This document shows, piece after piece, positions 47,801 to 62,800 of a stretch of 64,000 nt of DNA. The stretch comes from Owenia fusiformis (lineage: Eukaryota; Annelida; Polychaeta; Sabellida; Oweniidae). The stretch covers positions 7,574,366 through 7,638,365 of the forward strand of contig CAIIXF020000008.1 of the NCBI GenBank assembly GCA_903813345.2, given 5' to 3'. The notes beneath the pieces were generated by a model. It was given only the letters and a program-made list of their open reading frames with translations, ran no database searches and was not told where the DNA came from. Both the position numbers and the translations under genes were made by a program. Each line of letters starts with the position of its first letter. Within the stretch, counting starts at the first letter, position 1.

Positions 47801-50800
47801 ATAAAAGATATCATTGTCAGTTAATACAAGAAAACATGTTTCAATTTTCATGACTTTAAAACATTGAATTTATATTGAATCTACCCAACTGTGATATGCA
47901 GTATGTACAATATTGGTGAATTTGCGATACTTGTGAACATGGCATATTCAATCTACATTTCTAAGTTACTGGTGTCAGTGAATATCTGATATTCACTCGT
48001 GAATATGCGATAGGTGCGATCCCGAGTCCCAGAGCCGAATTCTAACTAAAACAAGTGAAATTAAATGATTGGAAAGGGTCTTTGAATGCTCCTTTTGCAA
48101 ATATTTGAACGAAATTGACAATTTGTACTAATGTATTGACTAAGGAAACATAAATTGAACAAAGTTGTAATATTATCATTGGCAGTTTATATTATTATTT
48201 ATTAACGGCATCATGACATAATGCTTATATATGTCTGATTGTCGGAAAGTTAAGAAAACTTTTTATTAATTTTTATGTTACTAGGGCATACTGAATATAT
48301 CAGCAATATTGTTTCGGATTTGACAATATGGGAGACCTAATATCATTACTTATTGTACACTCTGTATATTTATAAACCATTTAAGACTAAATGAAAGTAC
48401 AGTACATTATACTATATAATATCCATTCCCATTGTAAATTGGCCCATCAGTCATGCATTGAACACTGTTTGATATTGGACACCCTGTATATTTATAAACC
48501 ATTTAAGACTAAATGAAAGTACAGTACATTATATATTTATCCATTCCCATTGTAAATTGGCCCATCAGTCATGCATCGAACACTGTTTGACACTGGACAC
48601 CCTGTATATTTATTAACCATTAAGACTATTAAGTACAGTGCAATATGTTTAATTTCCATTCCCATTATAAATTGACCCTGCATTGAACACTGTTTGACAT
48701 TGATAAATAATTTAGTAATGCTACAAGTGCGTGATACAGGGGTTGCCATTTTAGTAAAGGGTGTAAATACGTTTCTGTGCTTGATACAGGGTATATTTAA
48801 TGGAAAAGGTTAAATTATGATGTTGAATTATTGGTGTCTATCATATATTTAAGAACTGCCATCTATATATGAATATAAAGTTTAAATAACTAACGTGAAC
48901 AAAAGATTAATGAATTCTGATTGTTAGGTTCTGAGAATGCTGCTGCCATCTTTGAATAAACTCTAAATTATCAATGATATAATTATAATCTATTGTGATT
49001 ACGAACACCTCCCAATCTGAATGTTTTTAACTGCACGGTGGCATTTGGATTAGACAGGTTTTACTATATGAGTAATAGTAATACTGAAATTCAAAAAAAT
49101 CTGAAGGCCTAGTCAATCTATTTTGGGAAATATTCTCAGCTATTTGAAATGAAGATCAACTTTGTAAGAAGTCTCTATAATTATTTTTTTAATTTATACA
49201 ATAACATTATACTCAACTTTAGTTCAAATTCCAATGCTCTGGCCTTGGCTAATCAAAACAGTTCATTGCAATTGTTTCATCAATTATTATATTATTATAT
49301 TAATATATCATAATTATTTCACATGCAAATACTGTACTGCCACTAATATTTGATGCTGTTATCTTTCACAATTTTGCAATTTTGAAATTTTGCGGATATC
49401 AATTTTCGCAAATTATAAATTTTTTATAATTTTGTATCTATTTCTTTCACCATCATATCATTTCTCAAAAAAATTTCCAACTTATTTGATTAAATGTTTT
49501 TAAAACCAAGAAATATGAATGAAACAGTACCTTCTTACCTTTAATTATTGCTATACCATTACATGACACCTATCAGCTATCACCTGCTTCAAAAGCATAG
49601 GTGAAACTAAACTATTGAAATCAAGTGCTCACTTTAAATTTTTTTTATATTTTCTGTTTGGGAAAATCTGTTAGTTATCAGCTGCATTTTTGTCAGTCAA
49701 GATTTCTCTTCATCAAACCAAATCAAATCCAAGGAATGTTTAGTCAAATATCCAGTTGTTCAGGAATCGAACTCAATTCAAAGAATGATTAGTTCCATAG
49801 TGTAAACATATACAACTTTGAACAATATTGGTATCAGCCATTATGTTACATTAAAAAAAAACAGAATGTAAAATACTTTCATGTAAGCAGGAAATTTCTT
49901 GAAAGAATACTAAAGGTTTCGCAACAGAATTTAGACGGTCATATGTTGAATTGCAGAAATTTTCTGAAAATGTAAGGTGTGTATGTTAGGCCAATGCATT
50001 ATCTAAAGGAAAAGTACTCATACAGATGATAAAAAAAATTGGAGATTGAGACAGGGAAGGTGCAAAGACCCCATCAACATTTTTTTTCAAAAATGTTTTC
50101 CTGATTTTCAGTTCCTTCCATTTTTTTTAATAATGTTTTCACATTAATATGTTGCATTTGTAGACAAAGTTAACATACTAAAGAGAAAATATTTTCCTTT
50201 TAAGAGTTTATTTGTGTCTCCAAATGCAACATACTGATGCATAAAACATTTATAAAAATTGAGTAGAAGGGGAAATTTTAAATTTTAAATTCAACGAACA
50301 TATAGGCCCACTGAGCATTTATTTTGCACAGGGCCTTTATTAGTAAGAACTCAAAATAAATGCCATTGGCTTTTATTAAGACTAAGAGGGAAATTGAAAA
50401 CATTTTCCCAAGGGGACAGGCATTTATTAAGAGGGAAAATAGCTTTCCCAAGCCAGTGGGTGTTTATTTCGAGGCGTATTATCAATCGAAGAGTTGACAC
50501 ATGGCCTATATATACTCATGCAATAGTATCTATCATCTCTGATTGCACACTTCTGTTTTACCTTTCAAGCATTCGATTTGGATTTTGGAATGTCATAAAG
50601 CTATGCGGTCAAAAGTAATCTTAATACTTTTTAGTGAAAATGCATTTATATTTTTAAAATGCAGAATCTTGCGAATGCAAAATCCTCGAAATCCGATCAC
50701 CTCCACATCAATGGTTTTTTTTTAACTGGTCATGGTGTTTTAACTGGTCATGGTGGCATTTGGATTAGACAGATATTACTGTATAAGTATTTGACAGATA

Positions 50801-53800
50801 TTACTGTATAAGTATAATAGTATTACTGGAATTCCAAAAAATCATAACGCCTACAATGCTAGTAATATAAAGTGAAAATGCATTAATATTTTTTCAAAAT
50901 CAAGAATCTTTCGGATGCAAAAACCTCGAAATCAGACGTTTAAATCTGAATGTTTTTAATTTGTAGCGGTGGCATTTGGATAAGACAGGTTTTACTGTAT
51001 AAGTATAATAGACATTAATAGTATTACTGGAATTCCAAAAAATCATAAGGCCTATAGCAACAATCATGTGAACTTCAGGTCAAAATTCCAATGCTCCCTT
51101 GGCCAATCAAATCAGTTCATTGCATTTGTTTCATCAATGCTCTCAATATCATAATTATTCCACATGCAAATACTGTACTACCGGTTAATTTGCGAGTTTA
51201 AATTTCATGAATTTTGAGAAATACCAATTTTGCGGCCATTAAATTTTGCGGATATCAAAGGTTTAACTTCCATTATTCTCTGAATCCTCAAAATTAATTT
51301 ATCTTATCTACAGTAATTACACCTACCCAATATCATATACTTTGGATAAGATTTACAATCTCTAGATCTTAGTCAATGGCATGTTGCACCTCAGCCTTTA
51401 ATTGGCGATATTCGCGACTATTAATTTTCGTGATTTTTAATCGCGAAAAGCACGAAACTCAATTGCACGCGAAAAATATCGGGAGTACAGTACATTGAAA
51501 CCATACACTCTTATATTTCATAAGAATTTGCAATCAAGCCTAACAAATCTATTGGCAAAATATTAGAAGGCCAGCAAATGTACACATGCTAAAGTGATGA
51601 AACTTTAATGAATTTTAATTTTGCCTATACTGAGATGTGTTAAACTCTATTTGGGTTAGATTTATTCGGCTACACCCTCTACTTACAGCCTTAACATGCC
51701 CCCTATCGGCTATCACCCGCTTCAAAATCATAACAGGTTCCTTTATATCTTCCTTTATCTTCTGTTTAAGAAATGCTGTTAGCTATCAGCTGTATTTTTG
51801 TCAATCAAGATTTCTCTTCATCTGTGAATTACCCAGCGAGAAACCAAAATGGCAATTTTGATGGAAAGACACAAAGTACCAGTCAAAATCTCTGAAGATT
51901 TCCGGGCAAACAATGGCAGCTCTCCCAGTTAGGTTTTAGACTGTCTTCTCATATTTTGTCAATTTTATTCAATTTCAAGTATTGTTTAGAGTTGTGCGTT
52001 CAACATATTCGAGAAGTCAATAGCTATAATAAATCTGCAGATTTTGCTCGCATTTATGTAAGCTTTTCTCTTTTGACGGATACTTTGTGTCTTTCCATGA
52101 AATCATGACAGGTGTAACTGATCTACTGAAATCAACTTCAAGTGCTTACTACTATCTCCCAACGTGAGCTACATCAGTGCTTTTTGTTGAGAAAATATGT
52201 AAGTTATTAGCCGCTTTTTTGCCGATCAGGATTTAAATTCTCTTTATCTGTCATGTACCTAGCAAGATTCAGAGATTTTGACTTGTACATCATGTCTTTC
52301 CGTCAAAACTTCTATTTTTGGTTTCTTGGTAAAGAGTAGCTTCTCAAGGTATAATGAGAATTTGCTGTTCGGCACAGAAGCGCCTTTTAATTTTTTTCGA
52401 TTTTCGCAAGGAGGACACTAACACAATTTTGAAGCGGTTGATAGGGGGCTCTAAAGGCTGTTCTAACATATCAGTCACAGCCTCTGAAAGAGCTAGATCT
52501 AAGGCTCTAGCTTTAGGCTAGTCTAAGTCCTATAGATCTAGTAGTCTAGGCCTAGAGTCATAGCCCAGGCATAGGCCCGTAAAAATGTTAAGAAATAAAG
52601 CTTACAGCATGTTCTATTTAAGTGAATTTGACTCATGTCAATGTTATACATGTTCCGGGCCTATGCCTAGTATAGTCCCGCAGGACGAAGAAGATAGAAT
52701 GTAAAAATCAAATTGAAAATCAAAATAGCATAGACTATCGAACGAAAAAAATTGAAAAAGTTGAAAATTCGATTTCGATTCAATTTGATTTTCTGCCATT
52801 ATAAATGAAATACTGTACTTACCAACATGTCTCTCGGATATATATGTTGTTCTTACTTTATCCTCGCCGAAGATCGATGTTTATTTATATATAACAATCG
52901 AATAATCGACATAATTCAAACTCATCACTACGACACAAAAATATATCACTTTCGAAACCATGTAAACTGCTAAGATGACGTCATTTATATCCGGGATTGC
53001 TTTGCAAACTCCACACAACAGACTGTCCCAGCTTTTCTCCTGCTTTCTCCCGATGCAATTCATACATTACTCGGAGATTACTGTCAAACGTTCCAAGTTT
53101 TACAATTTTAGCATGTTTATTACGATCTAATTCCTGCCAGTATCTAATAGGGAGTTTGCTTAATAGGGAGTCCTCTATCTAATAATTGTGGTATGCTGCA
53201 ATGATATAATATTGTTGATATTAGGCAGAAATAGAACTAGAGGCCAGTGATTAAAATAGATGGCATCGGGGCATCAGGTTTAGCTTACATTTGTTTTATG
53301 TTCACCCTATTCCCATTATATACACTCTTTGTCTCCAAGTAGTACATAGAATGGAGGAGGGAGGGGGGGGGGGCTCACCAGACTAAGGAGATATGCTAAC
53401 AAGTAAAATCTGCTCCTTCCCACATGAACTGGGCAATTTAGATAATAAACTGGCATTTGGGCCCAAATTTTTTTCATGCAAGCGTGGAAATTGTCAGAAC
53501 CCCTCTTCTCTGGGTTTCCAGGATCGTCCCTGGCATCTTGTTAGAAATAAATATGTGGTGCACAATAATTACAATTATGTCAGAGAAAGTTGTCCATATT
53601 TGGACGACAATCTCTGATTCGCTCGGTGAGTTCAGAGATTTATTGAAAACTGAAAGAGTGAAGACGAAGCATTCCCCAGAGAAGCAAAGTCGAATGAATG
53701 CAAGGGTAGATGGAAAGTGCAGCAAGTCATGTATTGGTAATTATATCAATTTAAGAAGTGAAAACAATCCTTAGTAAATGGTCCCTATAAGTCAACAAAT

Positions 53801-56800
53801 GCAGACAGTTTATTAGTAGAAGAAGCAATATGTCAGTTAAAATATGTTGTTTCGTGTAACAATTTAAATAAGAAACATTACGATGTGAATAGTTAAATAG
53901 AGCTGTCTTCCTGCAAATTGAGAATCTGTTGAGCCATCCTGACAGTGAATGTAAATTGGTAATCGCGGGTCCCCTCGGATATAATTTCACTATCTTCGCA
54001 TTTTAGAGTTTGATTATCGTAAATGAAGTTAAACCTTAAAGGATCTAAAGGTTTATAAATCAAAATTTCAAACTATACGTAAGTAGGAGAAAGTTTGGCA
54101 ATCCATCGTCATAGAAATGAATTCATAAGAATAAACATGAATGAAATGAAACTTAAATAATTGGTAATTTCCTGAGTCTTGATCCGTATTCAAGACCGAC
54201 TCTTCGTTCTCTTGATTACAAATTACATGTTTCCTTGAAACAACTATAGCTGATTTTTCACTCGTCAGTCTAAAATGCCATTTGTCACATGGCAGTTTTT
54301 GCGATCTGGATATGAAAGACTGGAATATATTCAATGAAGATAAACGACTTCAATATCTATTTTGATCAAATAGAAAGAAGAGACTGTTATAAATACAACT
54401 ATACCTTATTGTTTGATTAATGAGAAAAAGTCTACTAGATGCATATGTTGGCGAATCACTGATTGAACATTTTGTGGTTGGGATTTGTCTTGGATTTCTA
54501 GATCAGTGAAAAGGCAGTAAATTCTTGCATTGATCGCCTGCTTGGAACATACCATCAGTATTAGATAAAAGCCTGTTGACTTCTTTACGATAAAAACAAG
54601 ATTGTTTCACGAGAATATAATTCTGATATCTGCTTTCTAGCTGTACCAACCTCAGCGAGTGGTAAGACATTTTTCATTATTATGTATTTTGTGAGTAAAA
54701 TGTTTGTAAAATTGAAAAATGACAAATGGGGAAAAGCTAGTATCATGTTTTCTGGCAATGCATCGATTATGGCATATCTCGATTGGTTTTATTTGTCATT
54801 ATGTTTGATATTATCATGTCACAGTGATTTCTTAATTTGTCATTTTGATCAGGTTTATTATTATGTTGTTGCATCTTAGTACCTGTATTATGTTTTGTTT
54901 TGCATCTCTAAGTATTAGAGCTGGGTCTTAATGTCACTTTCATGGAGCTGCTTCTTTACTAGGAAATATGCATGCCATAGTCAATGATGATATAGTCAGT
55001 GTTTGAGGTACTTGGTTTGCTCCTCTGAATATGTCTGGTAGATTTGGACAACTGTAGTTATAGAGACATAACATACACGATATATGAAAAAGAAATTTGA
55101 AGTATGATAAATGTTTTTTTAGTAATATTCGCAGTTTATTGCTTTTTCTATTAAACTTTTGCAAAAGAAATTTTATTTAAAGAAAAACTTGGGACAACAA
55201 ACCTTAGATTCCATGTTATATAATAAATCAATTCATTGTAGAATGATCTTGATATGCCACTGTATCAACTATTTCAGTATATATAATGTAACATTTGTGT
55301 TTAATTATGGATTTAAGCCCTGGACTGGCATTCCTTGAAGGTGTTGCTTTCCAAAATTTAAACGGGATACGGAGCATCGAGTGTTAATTTTAGGAAACAA
55401 CATCTGGAAAGAATGGTCATTACACAATGCATGGAAGCATTGGGCTTAAATTCTTTTTACATATTGCAAACTATTTTTTACAAAATCATGTAATGGATAC
55501 GAAATCACTAAGAGAATATGTTTTCAATGAAACTTTTCACAAGGGTCAAGCTGGCAAAGTATCAATTTCAATAAGTCGAGTCCAGTCATCACCATGATAA
55601 CCATTTAATTAGTGACCTTGAGTTCGATATTGGCTATATAACAGAATGCAGTTACATGAAATAGCGTGTTCTGATTGGCTAGATTTGGACACACCTTGCC
55701 TAGCTATGTGCGAATGCGTGATCATATGACATATCTTGCTCTCTGACTTAAGATTGATTAGCATGAATGTGATATTTGGAAAACTTGCTTGATATGATAA
55801 AATCTTGAAACTGTAAAGTTCAAACTTAGCATCGACGAAAATGTAGGTGATGCACCTACCTGAGGGATAAAAAGATATAATGAAGCTGTCTGTCTGTCTG
55901 TTCATGTGCTTGACAATATATCAAATACAATTGATGCTTTATGGTCATAAGATCTCTGTTTGAGAAGAATATGGCCATTTGGTTTAAAATAGCCATTATT
56001 TCCATCTCACCCTAGTGTGCTATATTTAAGGAATAAATAATGATAGGCCATTCAATATGGTGAAATTCAGCACGAGTTGGACAGAATGTTGTACAAAGCA
56101 CGAACCGAAGGTGAGTGCATTTGTACTAACATTCTGTCCAACGAGTGCTGAATTTCACCATATTGAATGGCCTATCATTATTTATTCCGATTCAAACATA
56201 AAAATTAGTAAAAGCCGTGTCTGTGGAACGGGCATGAAGGAAGAATACACATGCTGTCCCCGGACAGAGCCCCAGATGTGCAGCTGAGATGTGACGTCAC
56301 TCAAAACAATGCAAATTGCAGATTGAATAGAGCATGGTCGTGCATCTATGGAGAATTAGAGAACGTTCTATATTGGCTATGCTGCATTCTGATTGGTTGA
56401 GAAATTCGAATAGAGCACGGTCATGTTTGAATGTGTGATCAATGACAATATACCAATACCCGATAACTTTTGATTTAGTTCAGTTTAGCTACCTCCCGTT
56501 TGAAGAGCTCTCATGGGTTCTTTCCCATTGGATTACACAGGGGTGCTTTTTTTCAATGCCGCACTGTGACTCTATTAAACATTTATGTAGAGTTTCATTT
56601 GCACAAACGATATGTATGTAGTTAAGATATATGACAAAGCTTTTTGAACTATAATCCCCAAATCTGTAGTTGAAAATGCCGTTCAATTCCAGTGACGTCA
56701 CTGATATCCCAGAAATTGCTCAGACGCCATCGAAAATATAAATAATGTTACTTTGAATCTCCGATTATCTTTCTGATTATTGAATAGATTGGATCATATA

Positions 56801-59800
56801 ACTATGCTTGAGGGCTGATGAAAGATCAAAAGCTGAGAAACGTTCAGAGTAATCGACTCGTTTGGCCGGCCAATGAAAATTTGTCCCTTCCAAAGCGATG
56901 CATCATGGGAGATATTTATGTAAATTACCACCTGAACTCTTATGAACTTCCTTCTGGGCATTCTGGGTAAATGTTTACGTGGCCTTTTTTGGACTTTTCG
57001 TCCCAAAAAGTATCTATTCTATTCAAATGTGCGATAATGTACACCCTGTGTTTTGTTTTAATTGTGCACTCAAACACATGTTGCCGAATTTGGTTCATTC
57101 AGCCTCTCATTTCAAAAATCATGCCATCATTTTACATAAATAACAAGATGAATGCTTCTATACAAATTTGTATCATGTTTTGACAACATAAAATAATTTA
57201 GAATTATTGATTATCTAAAAAACCCTTCTTGAAGTATAACCTTAATGCAGCTGTAATGTTTAATTGCAATTATCGCGAAATTGACAATCATGCGAAGTAA
57301 ACAGAAAGTCATATTGACCTTCAAAAGAGATCAGTGACACAAATCTTTTAGCAAGCCATTTCATTTGGAAATAATTGGAATGTCTCAAATGAAAACCTAA
57401 TTTTCCACATAATGAAATGTCCCTTTTGTCCTTGCTTCATTCACACAATTCCTATTAAGATTTAAGCAAACCAGGTTTTTCTACATTTCAACTTTTTTGT
57501 AGATTTCATGTGTTTTTCACAGTTTTGCCGTTTTCGCTGTTTTACATTTCATACAAGGCAATATATAATGTAGTTATTGATTTGGCTCTTGGGAATTTTA
57601 GCTTTAATCATTTGAAAGCAATATATTATTATTGAGAAAGTTTTCCTTTTTAAAATGACAATAAATAATGGTTAGAGAGACTCTTAAGGTTGTGCTAAAA
57701 TGTAAATGCCATTTATCTGGTCTTTTATGAGGCTCCATACTTGCATTTTACACCATTGAACCCATATTGCTTCATTTTAGAGAAACACCCAGTCCCTTTT
57801 GTTGTCCAAGTCATATATTTTTGACAGTAAATAAATATTAATAATATACATAGTAATCAAATACTTTATTTTGAAATTGAAGTCTTGGAGCATTCATATG
57901 TTTTTCTCTGTGCGCTTAATAAATTTTGCTCAAAGTTTGACAAACCCCATCAAAAAATGATAATGTTCATGTTGCTGAGGAGAAACAAGATGTCATAGTT
58001 TATCTTGATGGTAGGAGGATTACAAAAATCAATTATATATCTATAAAAACCTATTACATGTAGATGACGTTAGATGATGGGTGCTGGGTGTCTATAAGTG
58101 AATGCCTTGAGCAATGTCATTGTGACATGTTCGAGTTAACCATAATCATTAAAATAATGAAATATTTCTTGTCATTATAAAAAAAGATTGTGTTCCCTAT
58201 GAATTTAATCTCTTGGGACAGAGCTGTTATTTTCCAACTCTTGCAAATGAGTCTCTGAGAGAGTGAGCATAACTATCAGTAACCTCTTTTGAACTTTTTA
58301 CTCAGGGATAAAATCACTTTTTCGTTTAGATAGGAAGTAAAGTCGAAATATTATATTTTTGTTATTTATTATTTATCATTATGAATGATTGAAATAACTT
58401 GAAATAAAGTCAGCATTTCAAATTATAGAGAATGTCAAGAACATTATTTTTGCAAGAATACTATGGATGATTCTCGGTTTGGAGAACAAAGTTCATCAAT
58501 CTAAATTAGCATTATCCCTGCTTCGGACAAATTTGATTTTTTTACATAATAAAGATTTGAATGTCTTCTTTTGAATAGTCATAATTTAATTTGGGTGATA
58601 TTTCTAGATTTTTCGCAAAAAAATATTAGCGCAGTACACTGATGAACTTCTTTCCCCAAATCGAGACTTGTATTTATATTGAATCGGTCTATTTGAGCAT
58701 TATCCCATCTTCAGACCAATTTGTTATCTTTACATCTTGTAGATTTAAATGTCTTTGATTTGAAGAGAATGACAAGAAAGAAATCAATGCAGAATACAGA
58801 AGGATGAATAGAAGTCAACGAGAGTATTTTGCTATTATAAATTACACTTGGAGCTAATGTCTTGCAAAAATATAATTGGTGTACAGGGATGATGTCTGAG
58901 GCTTTTAAATGATGATGAAAATGTCACGTATAGATTCAATACTCAGTTGAATTACTTGATTCAAGGAGATTTATGTTTCTGTTTTTTCCAATACTGACTT
59001 CTTCATTTTCTTGCTTTACCCTTATAGCGTTACCCTCTGGCTATAACACGCTGGTCCACAGGTTGTTTAAAAATGTTGATTCTTGTAAGATCTTAAATGC
59101 AGTGATCGCCATAGGATTTTTTCTTAAGTTTGTGTAAAATTCTCATTTTCACTATTCAGAGCAGCAAAATTGGTCAAAATATGCCCATTTTCATAATTTT
59201 TCTCATTTTCAAGGGGGTGTAAATGGATTCTCATGTGGGTGCAAGTTTATTATCAAAATCTCAGGTGGGTGCTGCTCCAACTTGCTTTAACGCTAAGGAG
59301 ATCACTGACATGTCTCAGATATGCCTTCTATGGTCCTTTATTCAATATAAATATTCATTGTGGGATCTTCAGTTTTGCCTTGGAATGAACACAAACCTAA
59401 GATAAAAGAAAGACTCTGAGAAATCAGAATACGGCTGGATCAAAGATTCACAAAGGTAGACAAAGGGAAGACTAGTAAGGTAGATAAAGCCAAGCTTTTG
59501 CAAAGGGTAAACCAATACTATTTGTATTCCTATGGTGATTCTTATTAGCACCTCATCTCTGCTCTATGTATATTTATTATGAAAGTTCGTGATTTTTTAC
59601 AAGCTGATTCCTAACTCAATCTGGAACAGTCAAATTGCATGTCTATGTTATATTAACTTTTTAAAGAAAGCCCACACTGATGGCTATATAGTAAGCTACT
59701 GAATGTTTTAATTGATAAATTAACATTATAGAAAATATTACCAAGATTGGCATATTCATAGAATGTTTGACTGCTAATGCAGTTTAGCTTTAACCAGCTT

Positions 59801-62800
59801 AATCCCAACCTTCAATTTCCAGATTAAAATAGGATGCATTCTGATATTCATCGCAATTCTTTCTTATAACAGATACACAATTTGTAAATCCAAATGAAAG
59901 AGTTGCCATGGTAATCCAGATGAAGGAGTTGCCATGGTTATCCAGATGAAGCGATCTTTCAGGTTCAGTTTGTATTTATTTCATAAAACTCGTACTTAGA
60001 GAGGATATCCTTTGATTTATGAATGATTTGATTTTTATCCACACATGTATATGATGGCTGAGCAAAGGAAATAATGAGTGCCATTATACGATTTAAGTTG
60101 CTTTCACACAGGCAAGGGGTGTCCGATTCCAGCCAATCCAAACACAGTTTTTCATATAACTGCAGTGTAATATATAATCAATCACTGCATCCAAGGTCAT
60201 TGCTTGAATGGTTGTCAAGGTGAAATTGATGCTTTGCCAACTTGACCCTTGCAAAGAGTTTCATTGAAAATATGTTCTTTTAGTGATTTTGTATCTTACA
60301 AGTGACATAGTTTTCCAAATCACAATTTTTGGGTCATTTTATATTTTGATGATGCAATTTGGTGCTCTAGTTATTTTGCGACAAATATTGCAGTTCAAAA
60401 TAGTTTTTGATTGATAATAGCAAGAATTTTTAGTGGTGGGAATTATTTTTTATGATATCCAGATCCTACCTGGAATATTTTATGGTTGTTGAAATGAGGG
60501 TATAAATTATGATTTAAGTGAGGCTATGCAAAGATATTATGATGTAAACAGCCAGGTTGCTATGCTAATAATTACCTCATCTAATGTAATTATGTTGACA
60601 TCTGACTGAATCTAATGTTTGAAAAAACAGGGTGAATAAAATCTAAAAAGATGAGTTAGTCAAATTTGATACATGCAATATGACAAGTGTAGATCAATAT
60701 TGGAATCAGATTTATGAAGACTTATGAGGTTCTTTAGAGACATATATGAATAAAAATACAGTTGTATGATGAAATTATATTATGGATTTTGTTGTATTTT
60801 CATATAAAAAAGCATGTCTGAGTGGAACATATTTGGTACCACAGTGTTCTACTTGGGAGGTGTTCTACTTATAGAAATATAGACCGAAGAGCAGGGGTAA
60901 TATTGTCGAATACACCCCGCAGGGCTAGGCACAAATGTTTTCTGTACCCTGAACGACCAAACATGAAAACTCACCAAAATGTTTCGAATATTCATTATGG
61001 TCCGCCATTACTACGGCCCGCCGTTATGACGTCACACATTACACTTATTACCAGTCATGTTCGATTTATAGATTCATCATTAAGTCTTGGGTCTGGGACT
61101 CTGAAAAGTGTTCTACTAACAGAGGTGTTCCTTTTTAGAGCGTTCACAGTTGGGTCTTGGGACTCTGAAAAGTGTTCCACTAACAGAGGTGTTCCACTTT
61201 ACAGCTTTCACTGTACATATTGTTATATTGTTATATGTGCCTGTCACTGGTAGTAAGAAACATGCAATTGATTTTAATGTAGTGAAGTTATCCAACTATT
61301 AATATAACTGCATATGTATGTTCCTTTTTAGTTTCCTTCATTGCATATTGTACCCCTTTGGATTCATTTGTTTGGCTATATAATATAGCCTTGTACACAT
61401 AAGTTGATGAGAAACCTCTTATAAAGCACATATATGTCAGCACAATTTGTAGGGATGGGGCATCGGCAAGGAGGATTGGATTCCAGGCTTCCATCTCAAT
61501 ATTCTGCCATATATGGAGATATATGTCTTGATTTCAAAATTTGAATTCAAACAGCCACCATTTTATTCATTTCAAAATTTGAATTGCAAGTTTAGGTCTT
61601 ATTTCTAAACAAATAAATCAAAAACGCAAGACTTAGTGATCAAGATATTTGTTCGAATTATTTGGACTGATGTTTTTGAAGTTATAGTCAGTTATAATGT
61701 CAGAAAATAATGGCAGCCTGACATTTTCATTGTTGGAAAATATTGAGTTGCGTCCCTGGGAGCTAAACCTCTTTGGGAATAGAGCTGCTAAATTGTAAAA
61801 TTGTCCTTTTAAAGGTTACTTTAGAAATAAACTCTGTACACTTGATATTTGTTAAAATCATATTTTGTTGAAATTTATGTCTGCCATTATCCCTTGCCTA
61901 TCTGATCTAATATTAATTTTGTTTTTATCATATTTCATTGTCTGATATACACATTTGTTCTACAAGAATTTATAAGACATTTATGAGGGAATAGAATATA
62001 AAATGACTAATCCAGATCTCTTTAAGATAATACATGAATAAATGAATATAAGGGATTTTGCAGGAAATATATTTACCTTTAAACACTAACAGTGTATAAG
62101 GGGTATACAGTAACGTTGTCACAACAGAAGTTTACACATATTTCATATTTTGAGGTTCTGATATCATTAGACAAAATTAAGCATAGTTGGATGGCAAGAA
62201 CTTAATTCTTGGGTTGCAACTGCGGATTCAACTGTCGAATGGCACCTGATGATTCCCTGATGTTATTTTACGCTTGCCTCATTTGAATATGAACACTACC
62301 AACTCAATAAGTATTCACATTTAAATGAGTTGGCCTTAGATAGCAATCAAATTGTCACACGACAGCTGATAGTTGATACCAGCAAATGTCAGCTCGAATG
62401 TACACACCTGTATGATATTTGAGTTGAAAACCTAAGGGTCGCTTAACGTGTAGATAACCTATTATACATCCTCCTAAGCAGGTGTCCAGAATCCGTACCT
62501 CCTTCTTCCCCCTTGCTATAACCAATTTGGAAGCGCCCGATTTAACTGAATCACATGATCTAATTATGCGCAATGACTTATACATGATTTCTGTTGCAGT
62601 GTTGCGAGTTCTTAATAAGGGAAATACTAACTACTTATTGCAGGGGGTAAAAAGAAAGAATATATTCTGGATTTTAAAGCCCTGTGATTTTAGGATGCTA
62701 TTATATTAATGGTGATTCTTTTCTAATTTCAGGCAAGCTTGGCAAGAGCTGGGTGATATGTCCAGAGAGAGTGCAATGACTGAGTTTGTAAAAGTCCTCA

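Noticed and set aside
53457-53774. 105-codon + strand frame with overlapping frames on both strands
   Set aside because: Three overlapping frames and a relative at 16.4 kb with a stop in the same reading frame; coding is unlikely.
60822-61253. 143-codon + strand frame
   Set aside because: It covers a repeat with internally duplicated GTGTTC motifs; no protein features.
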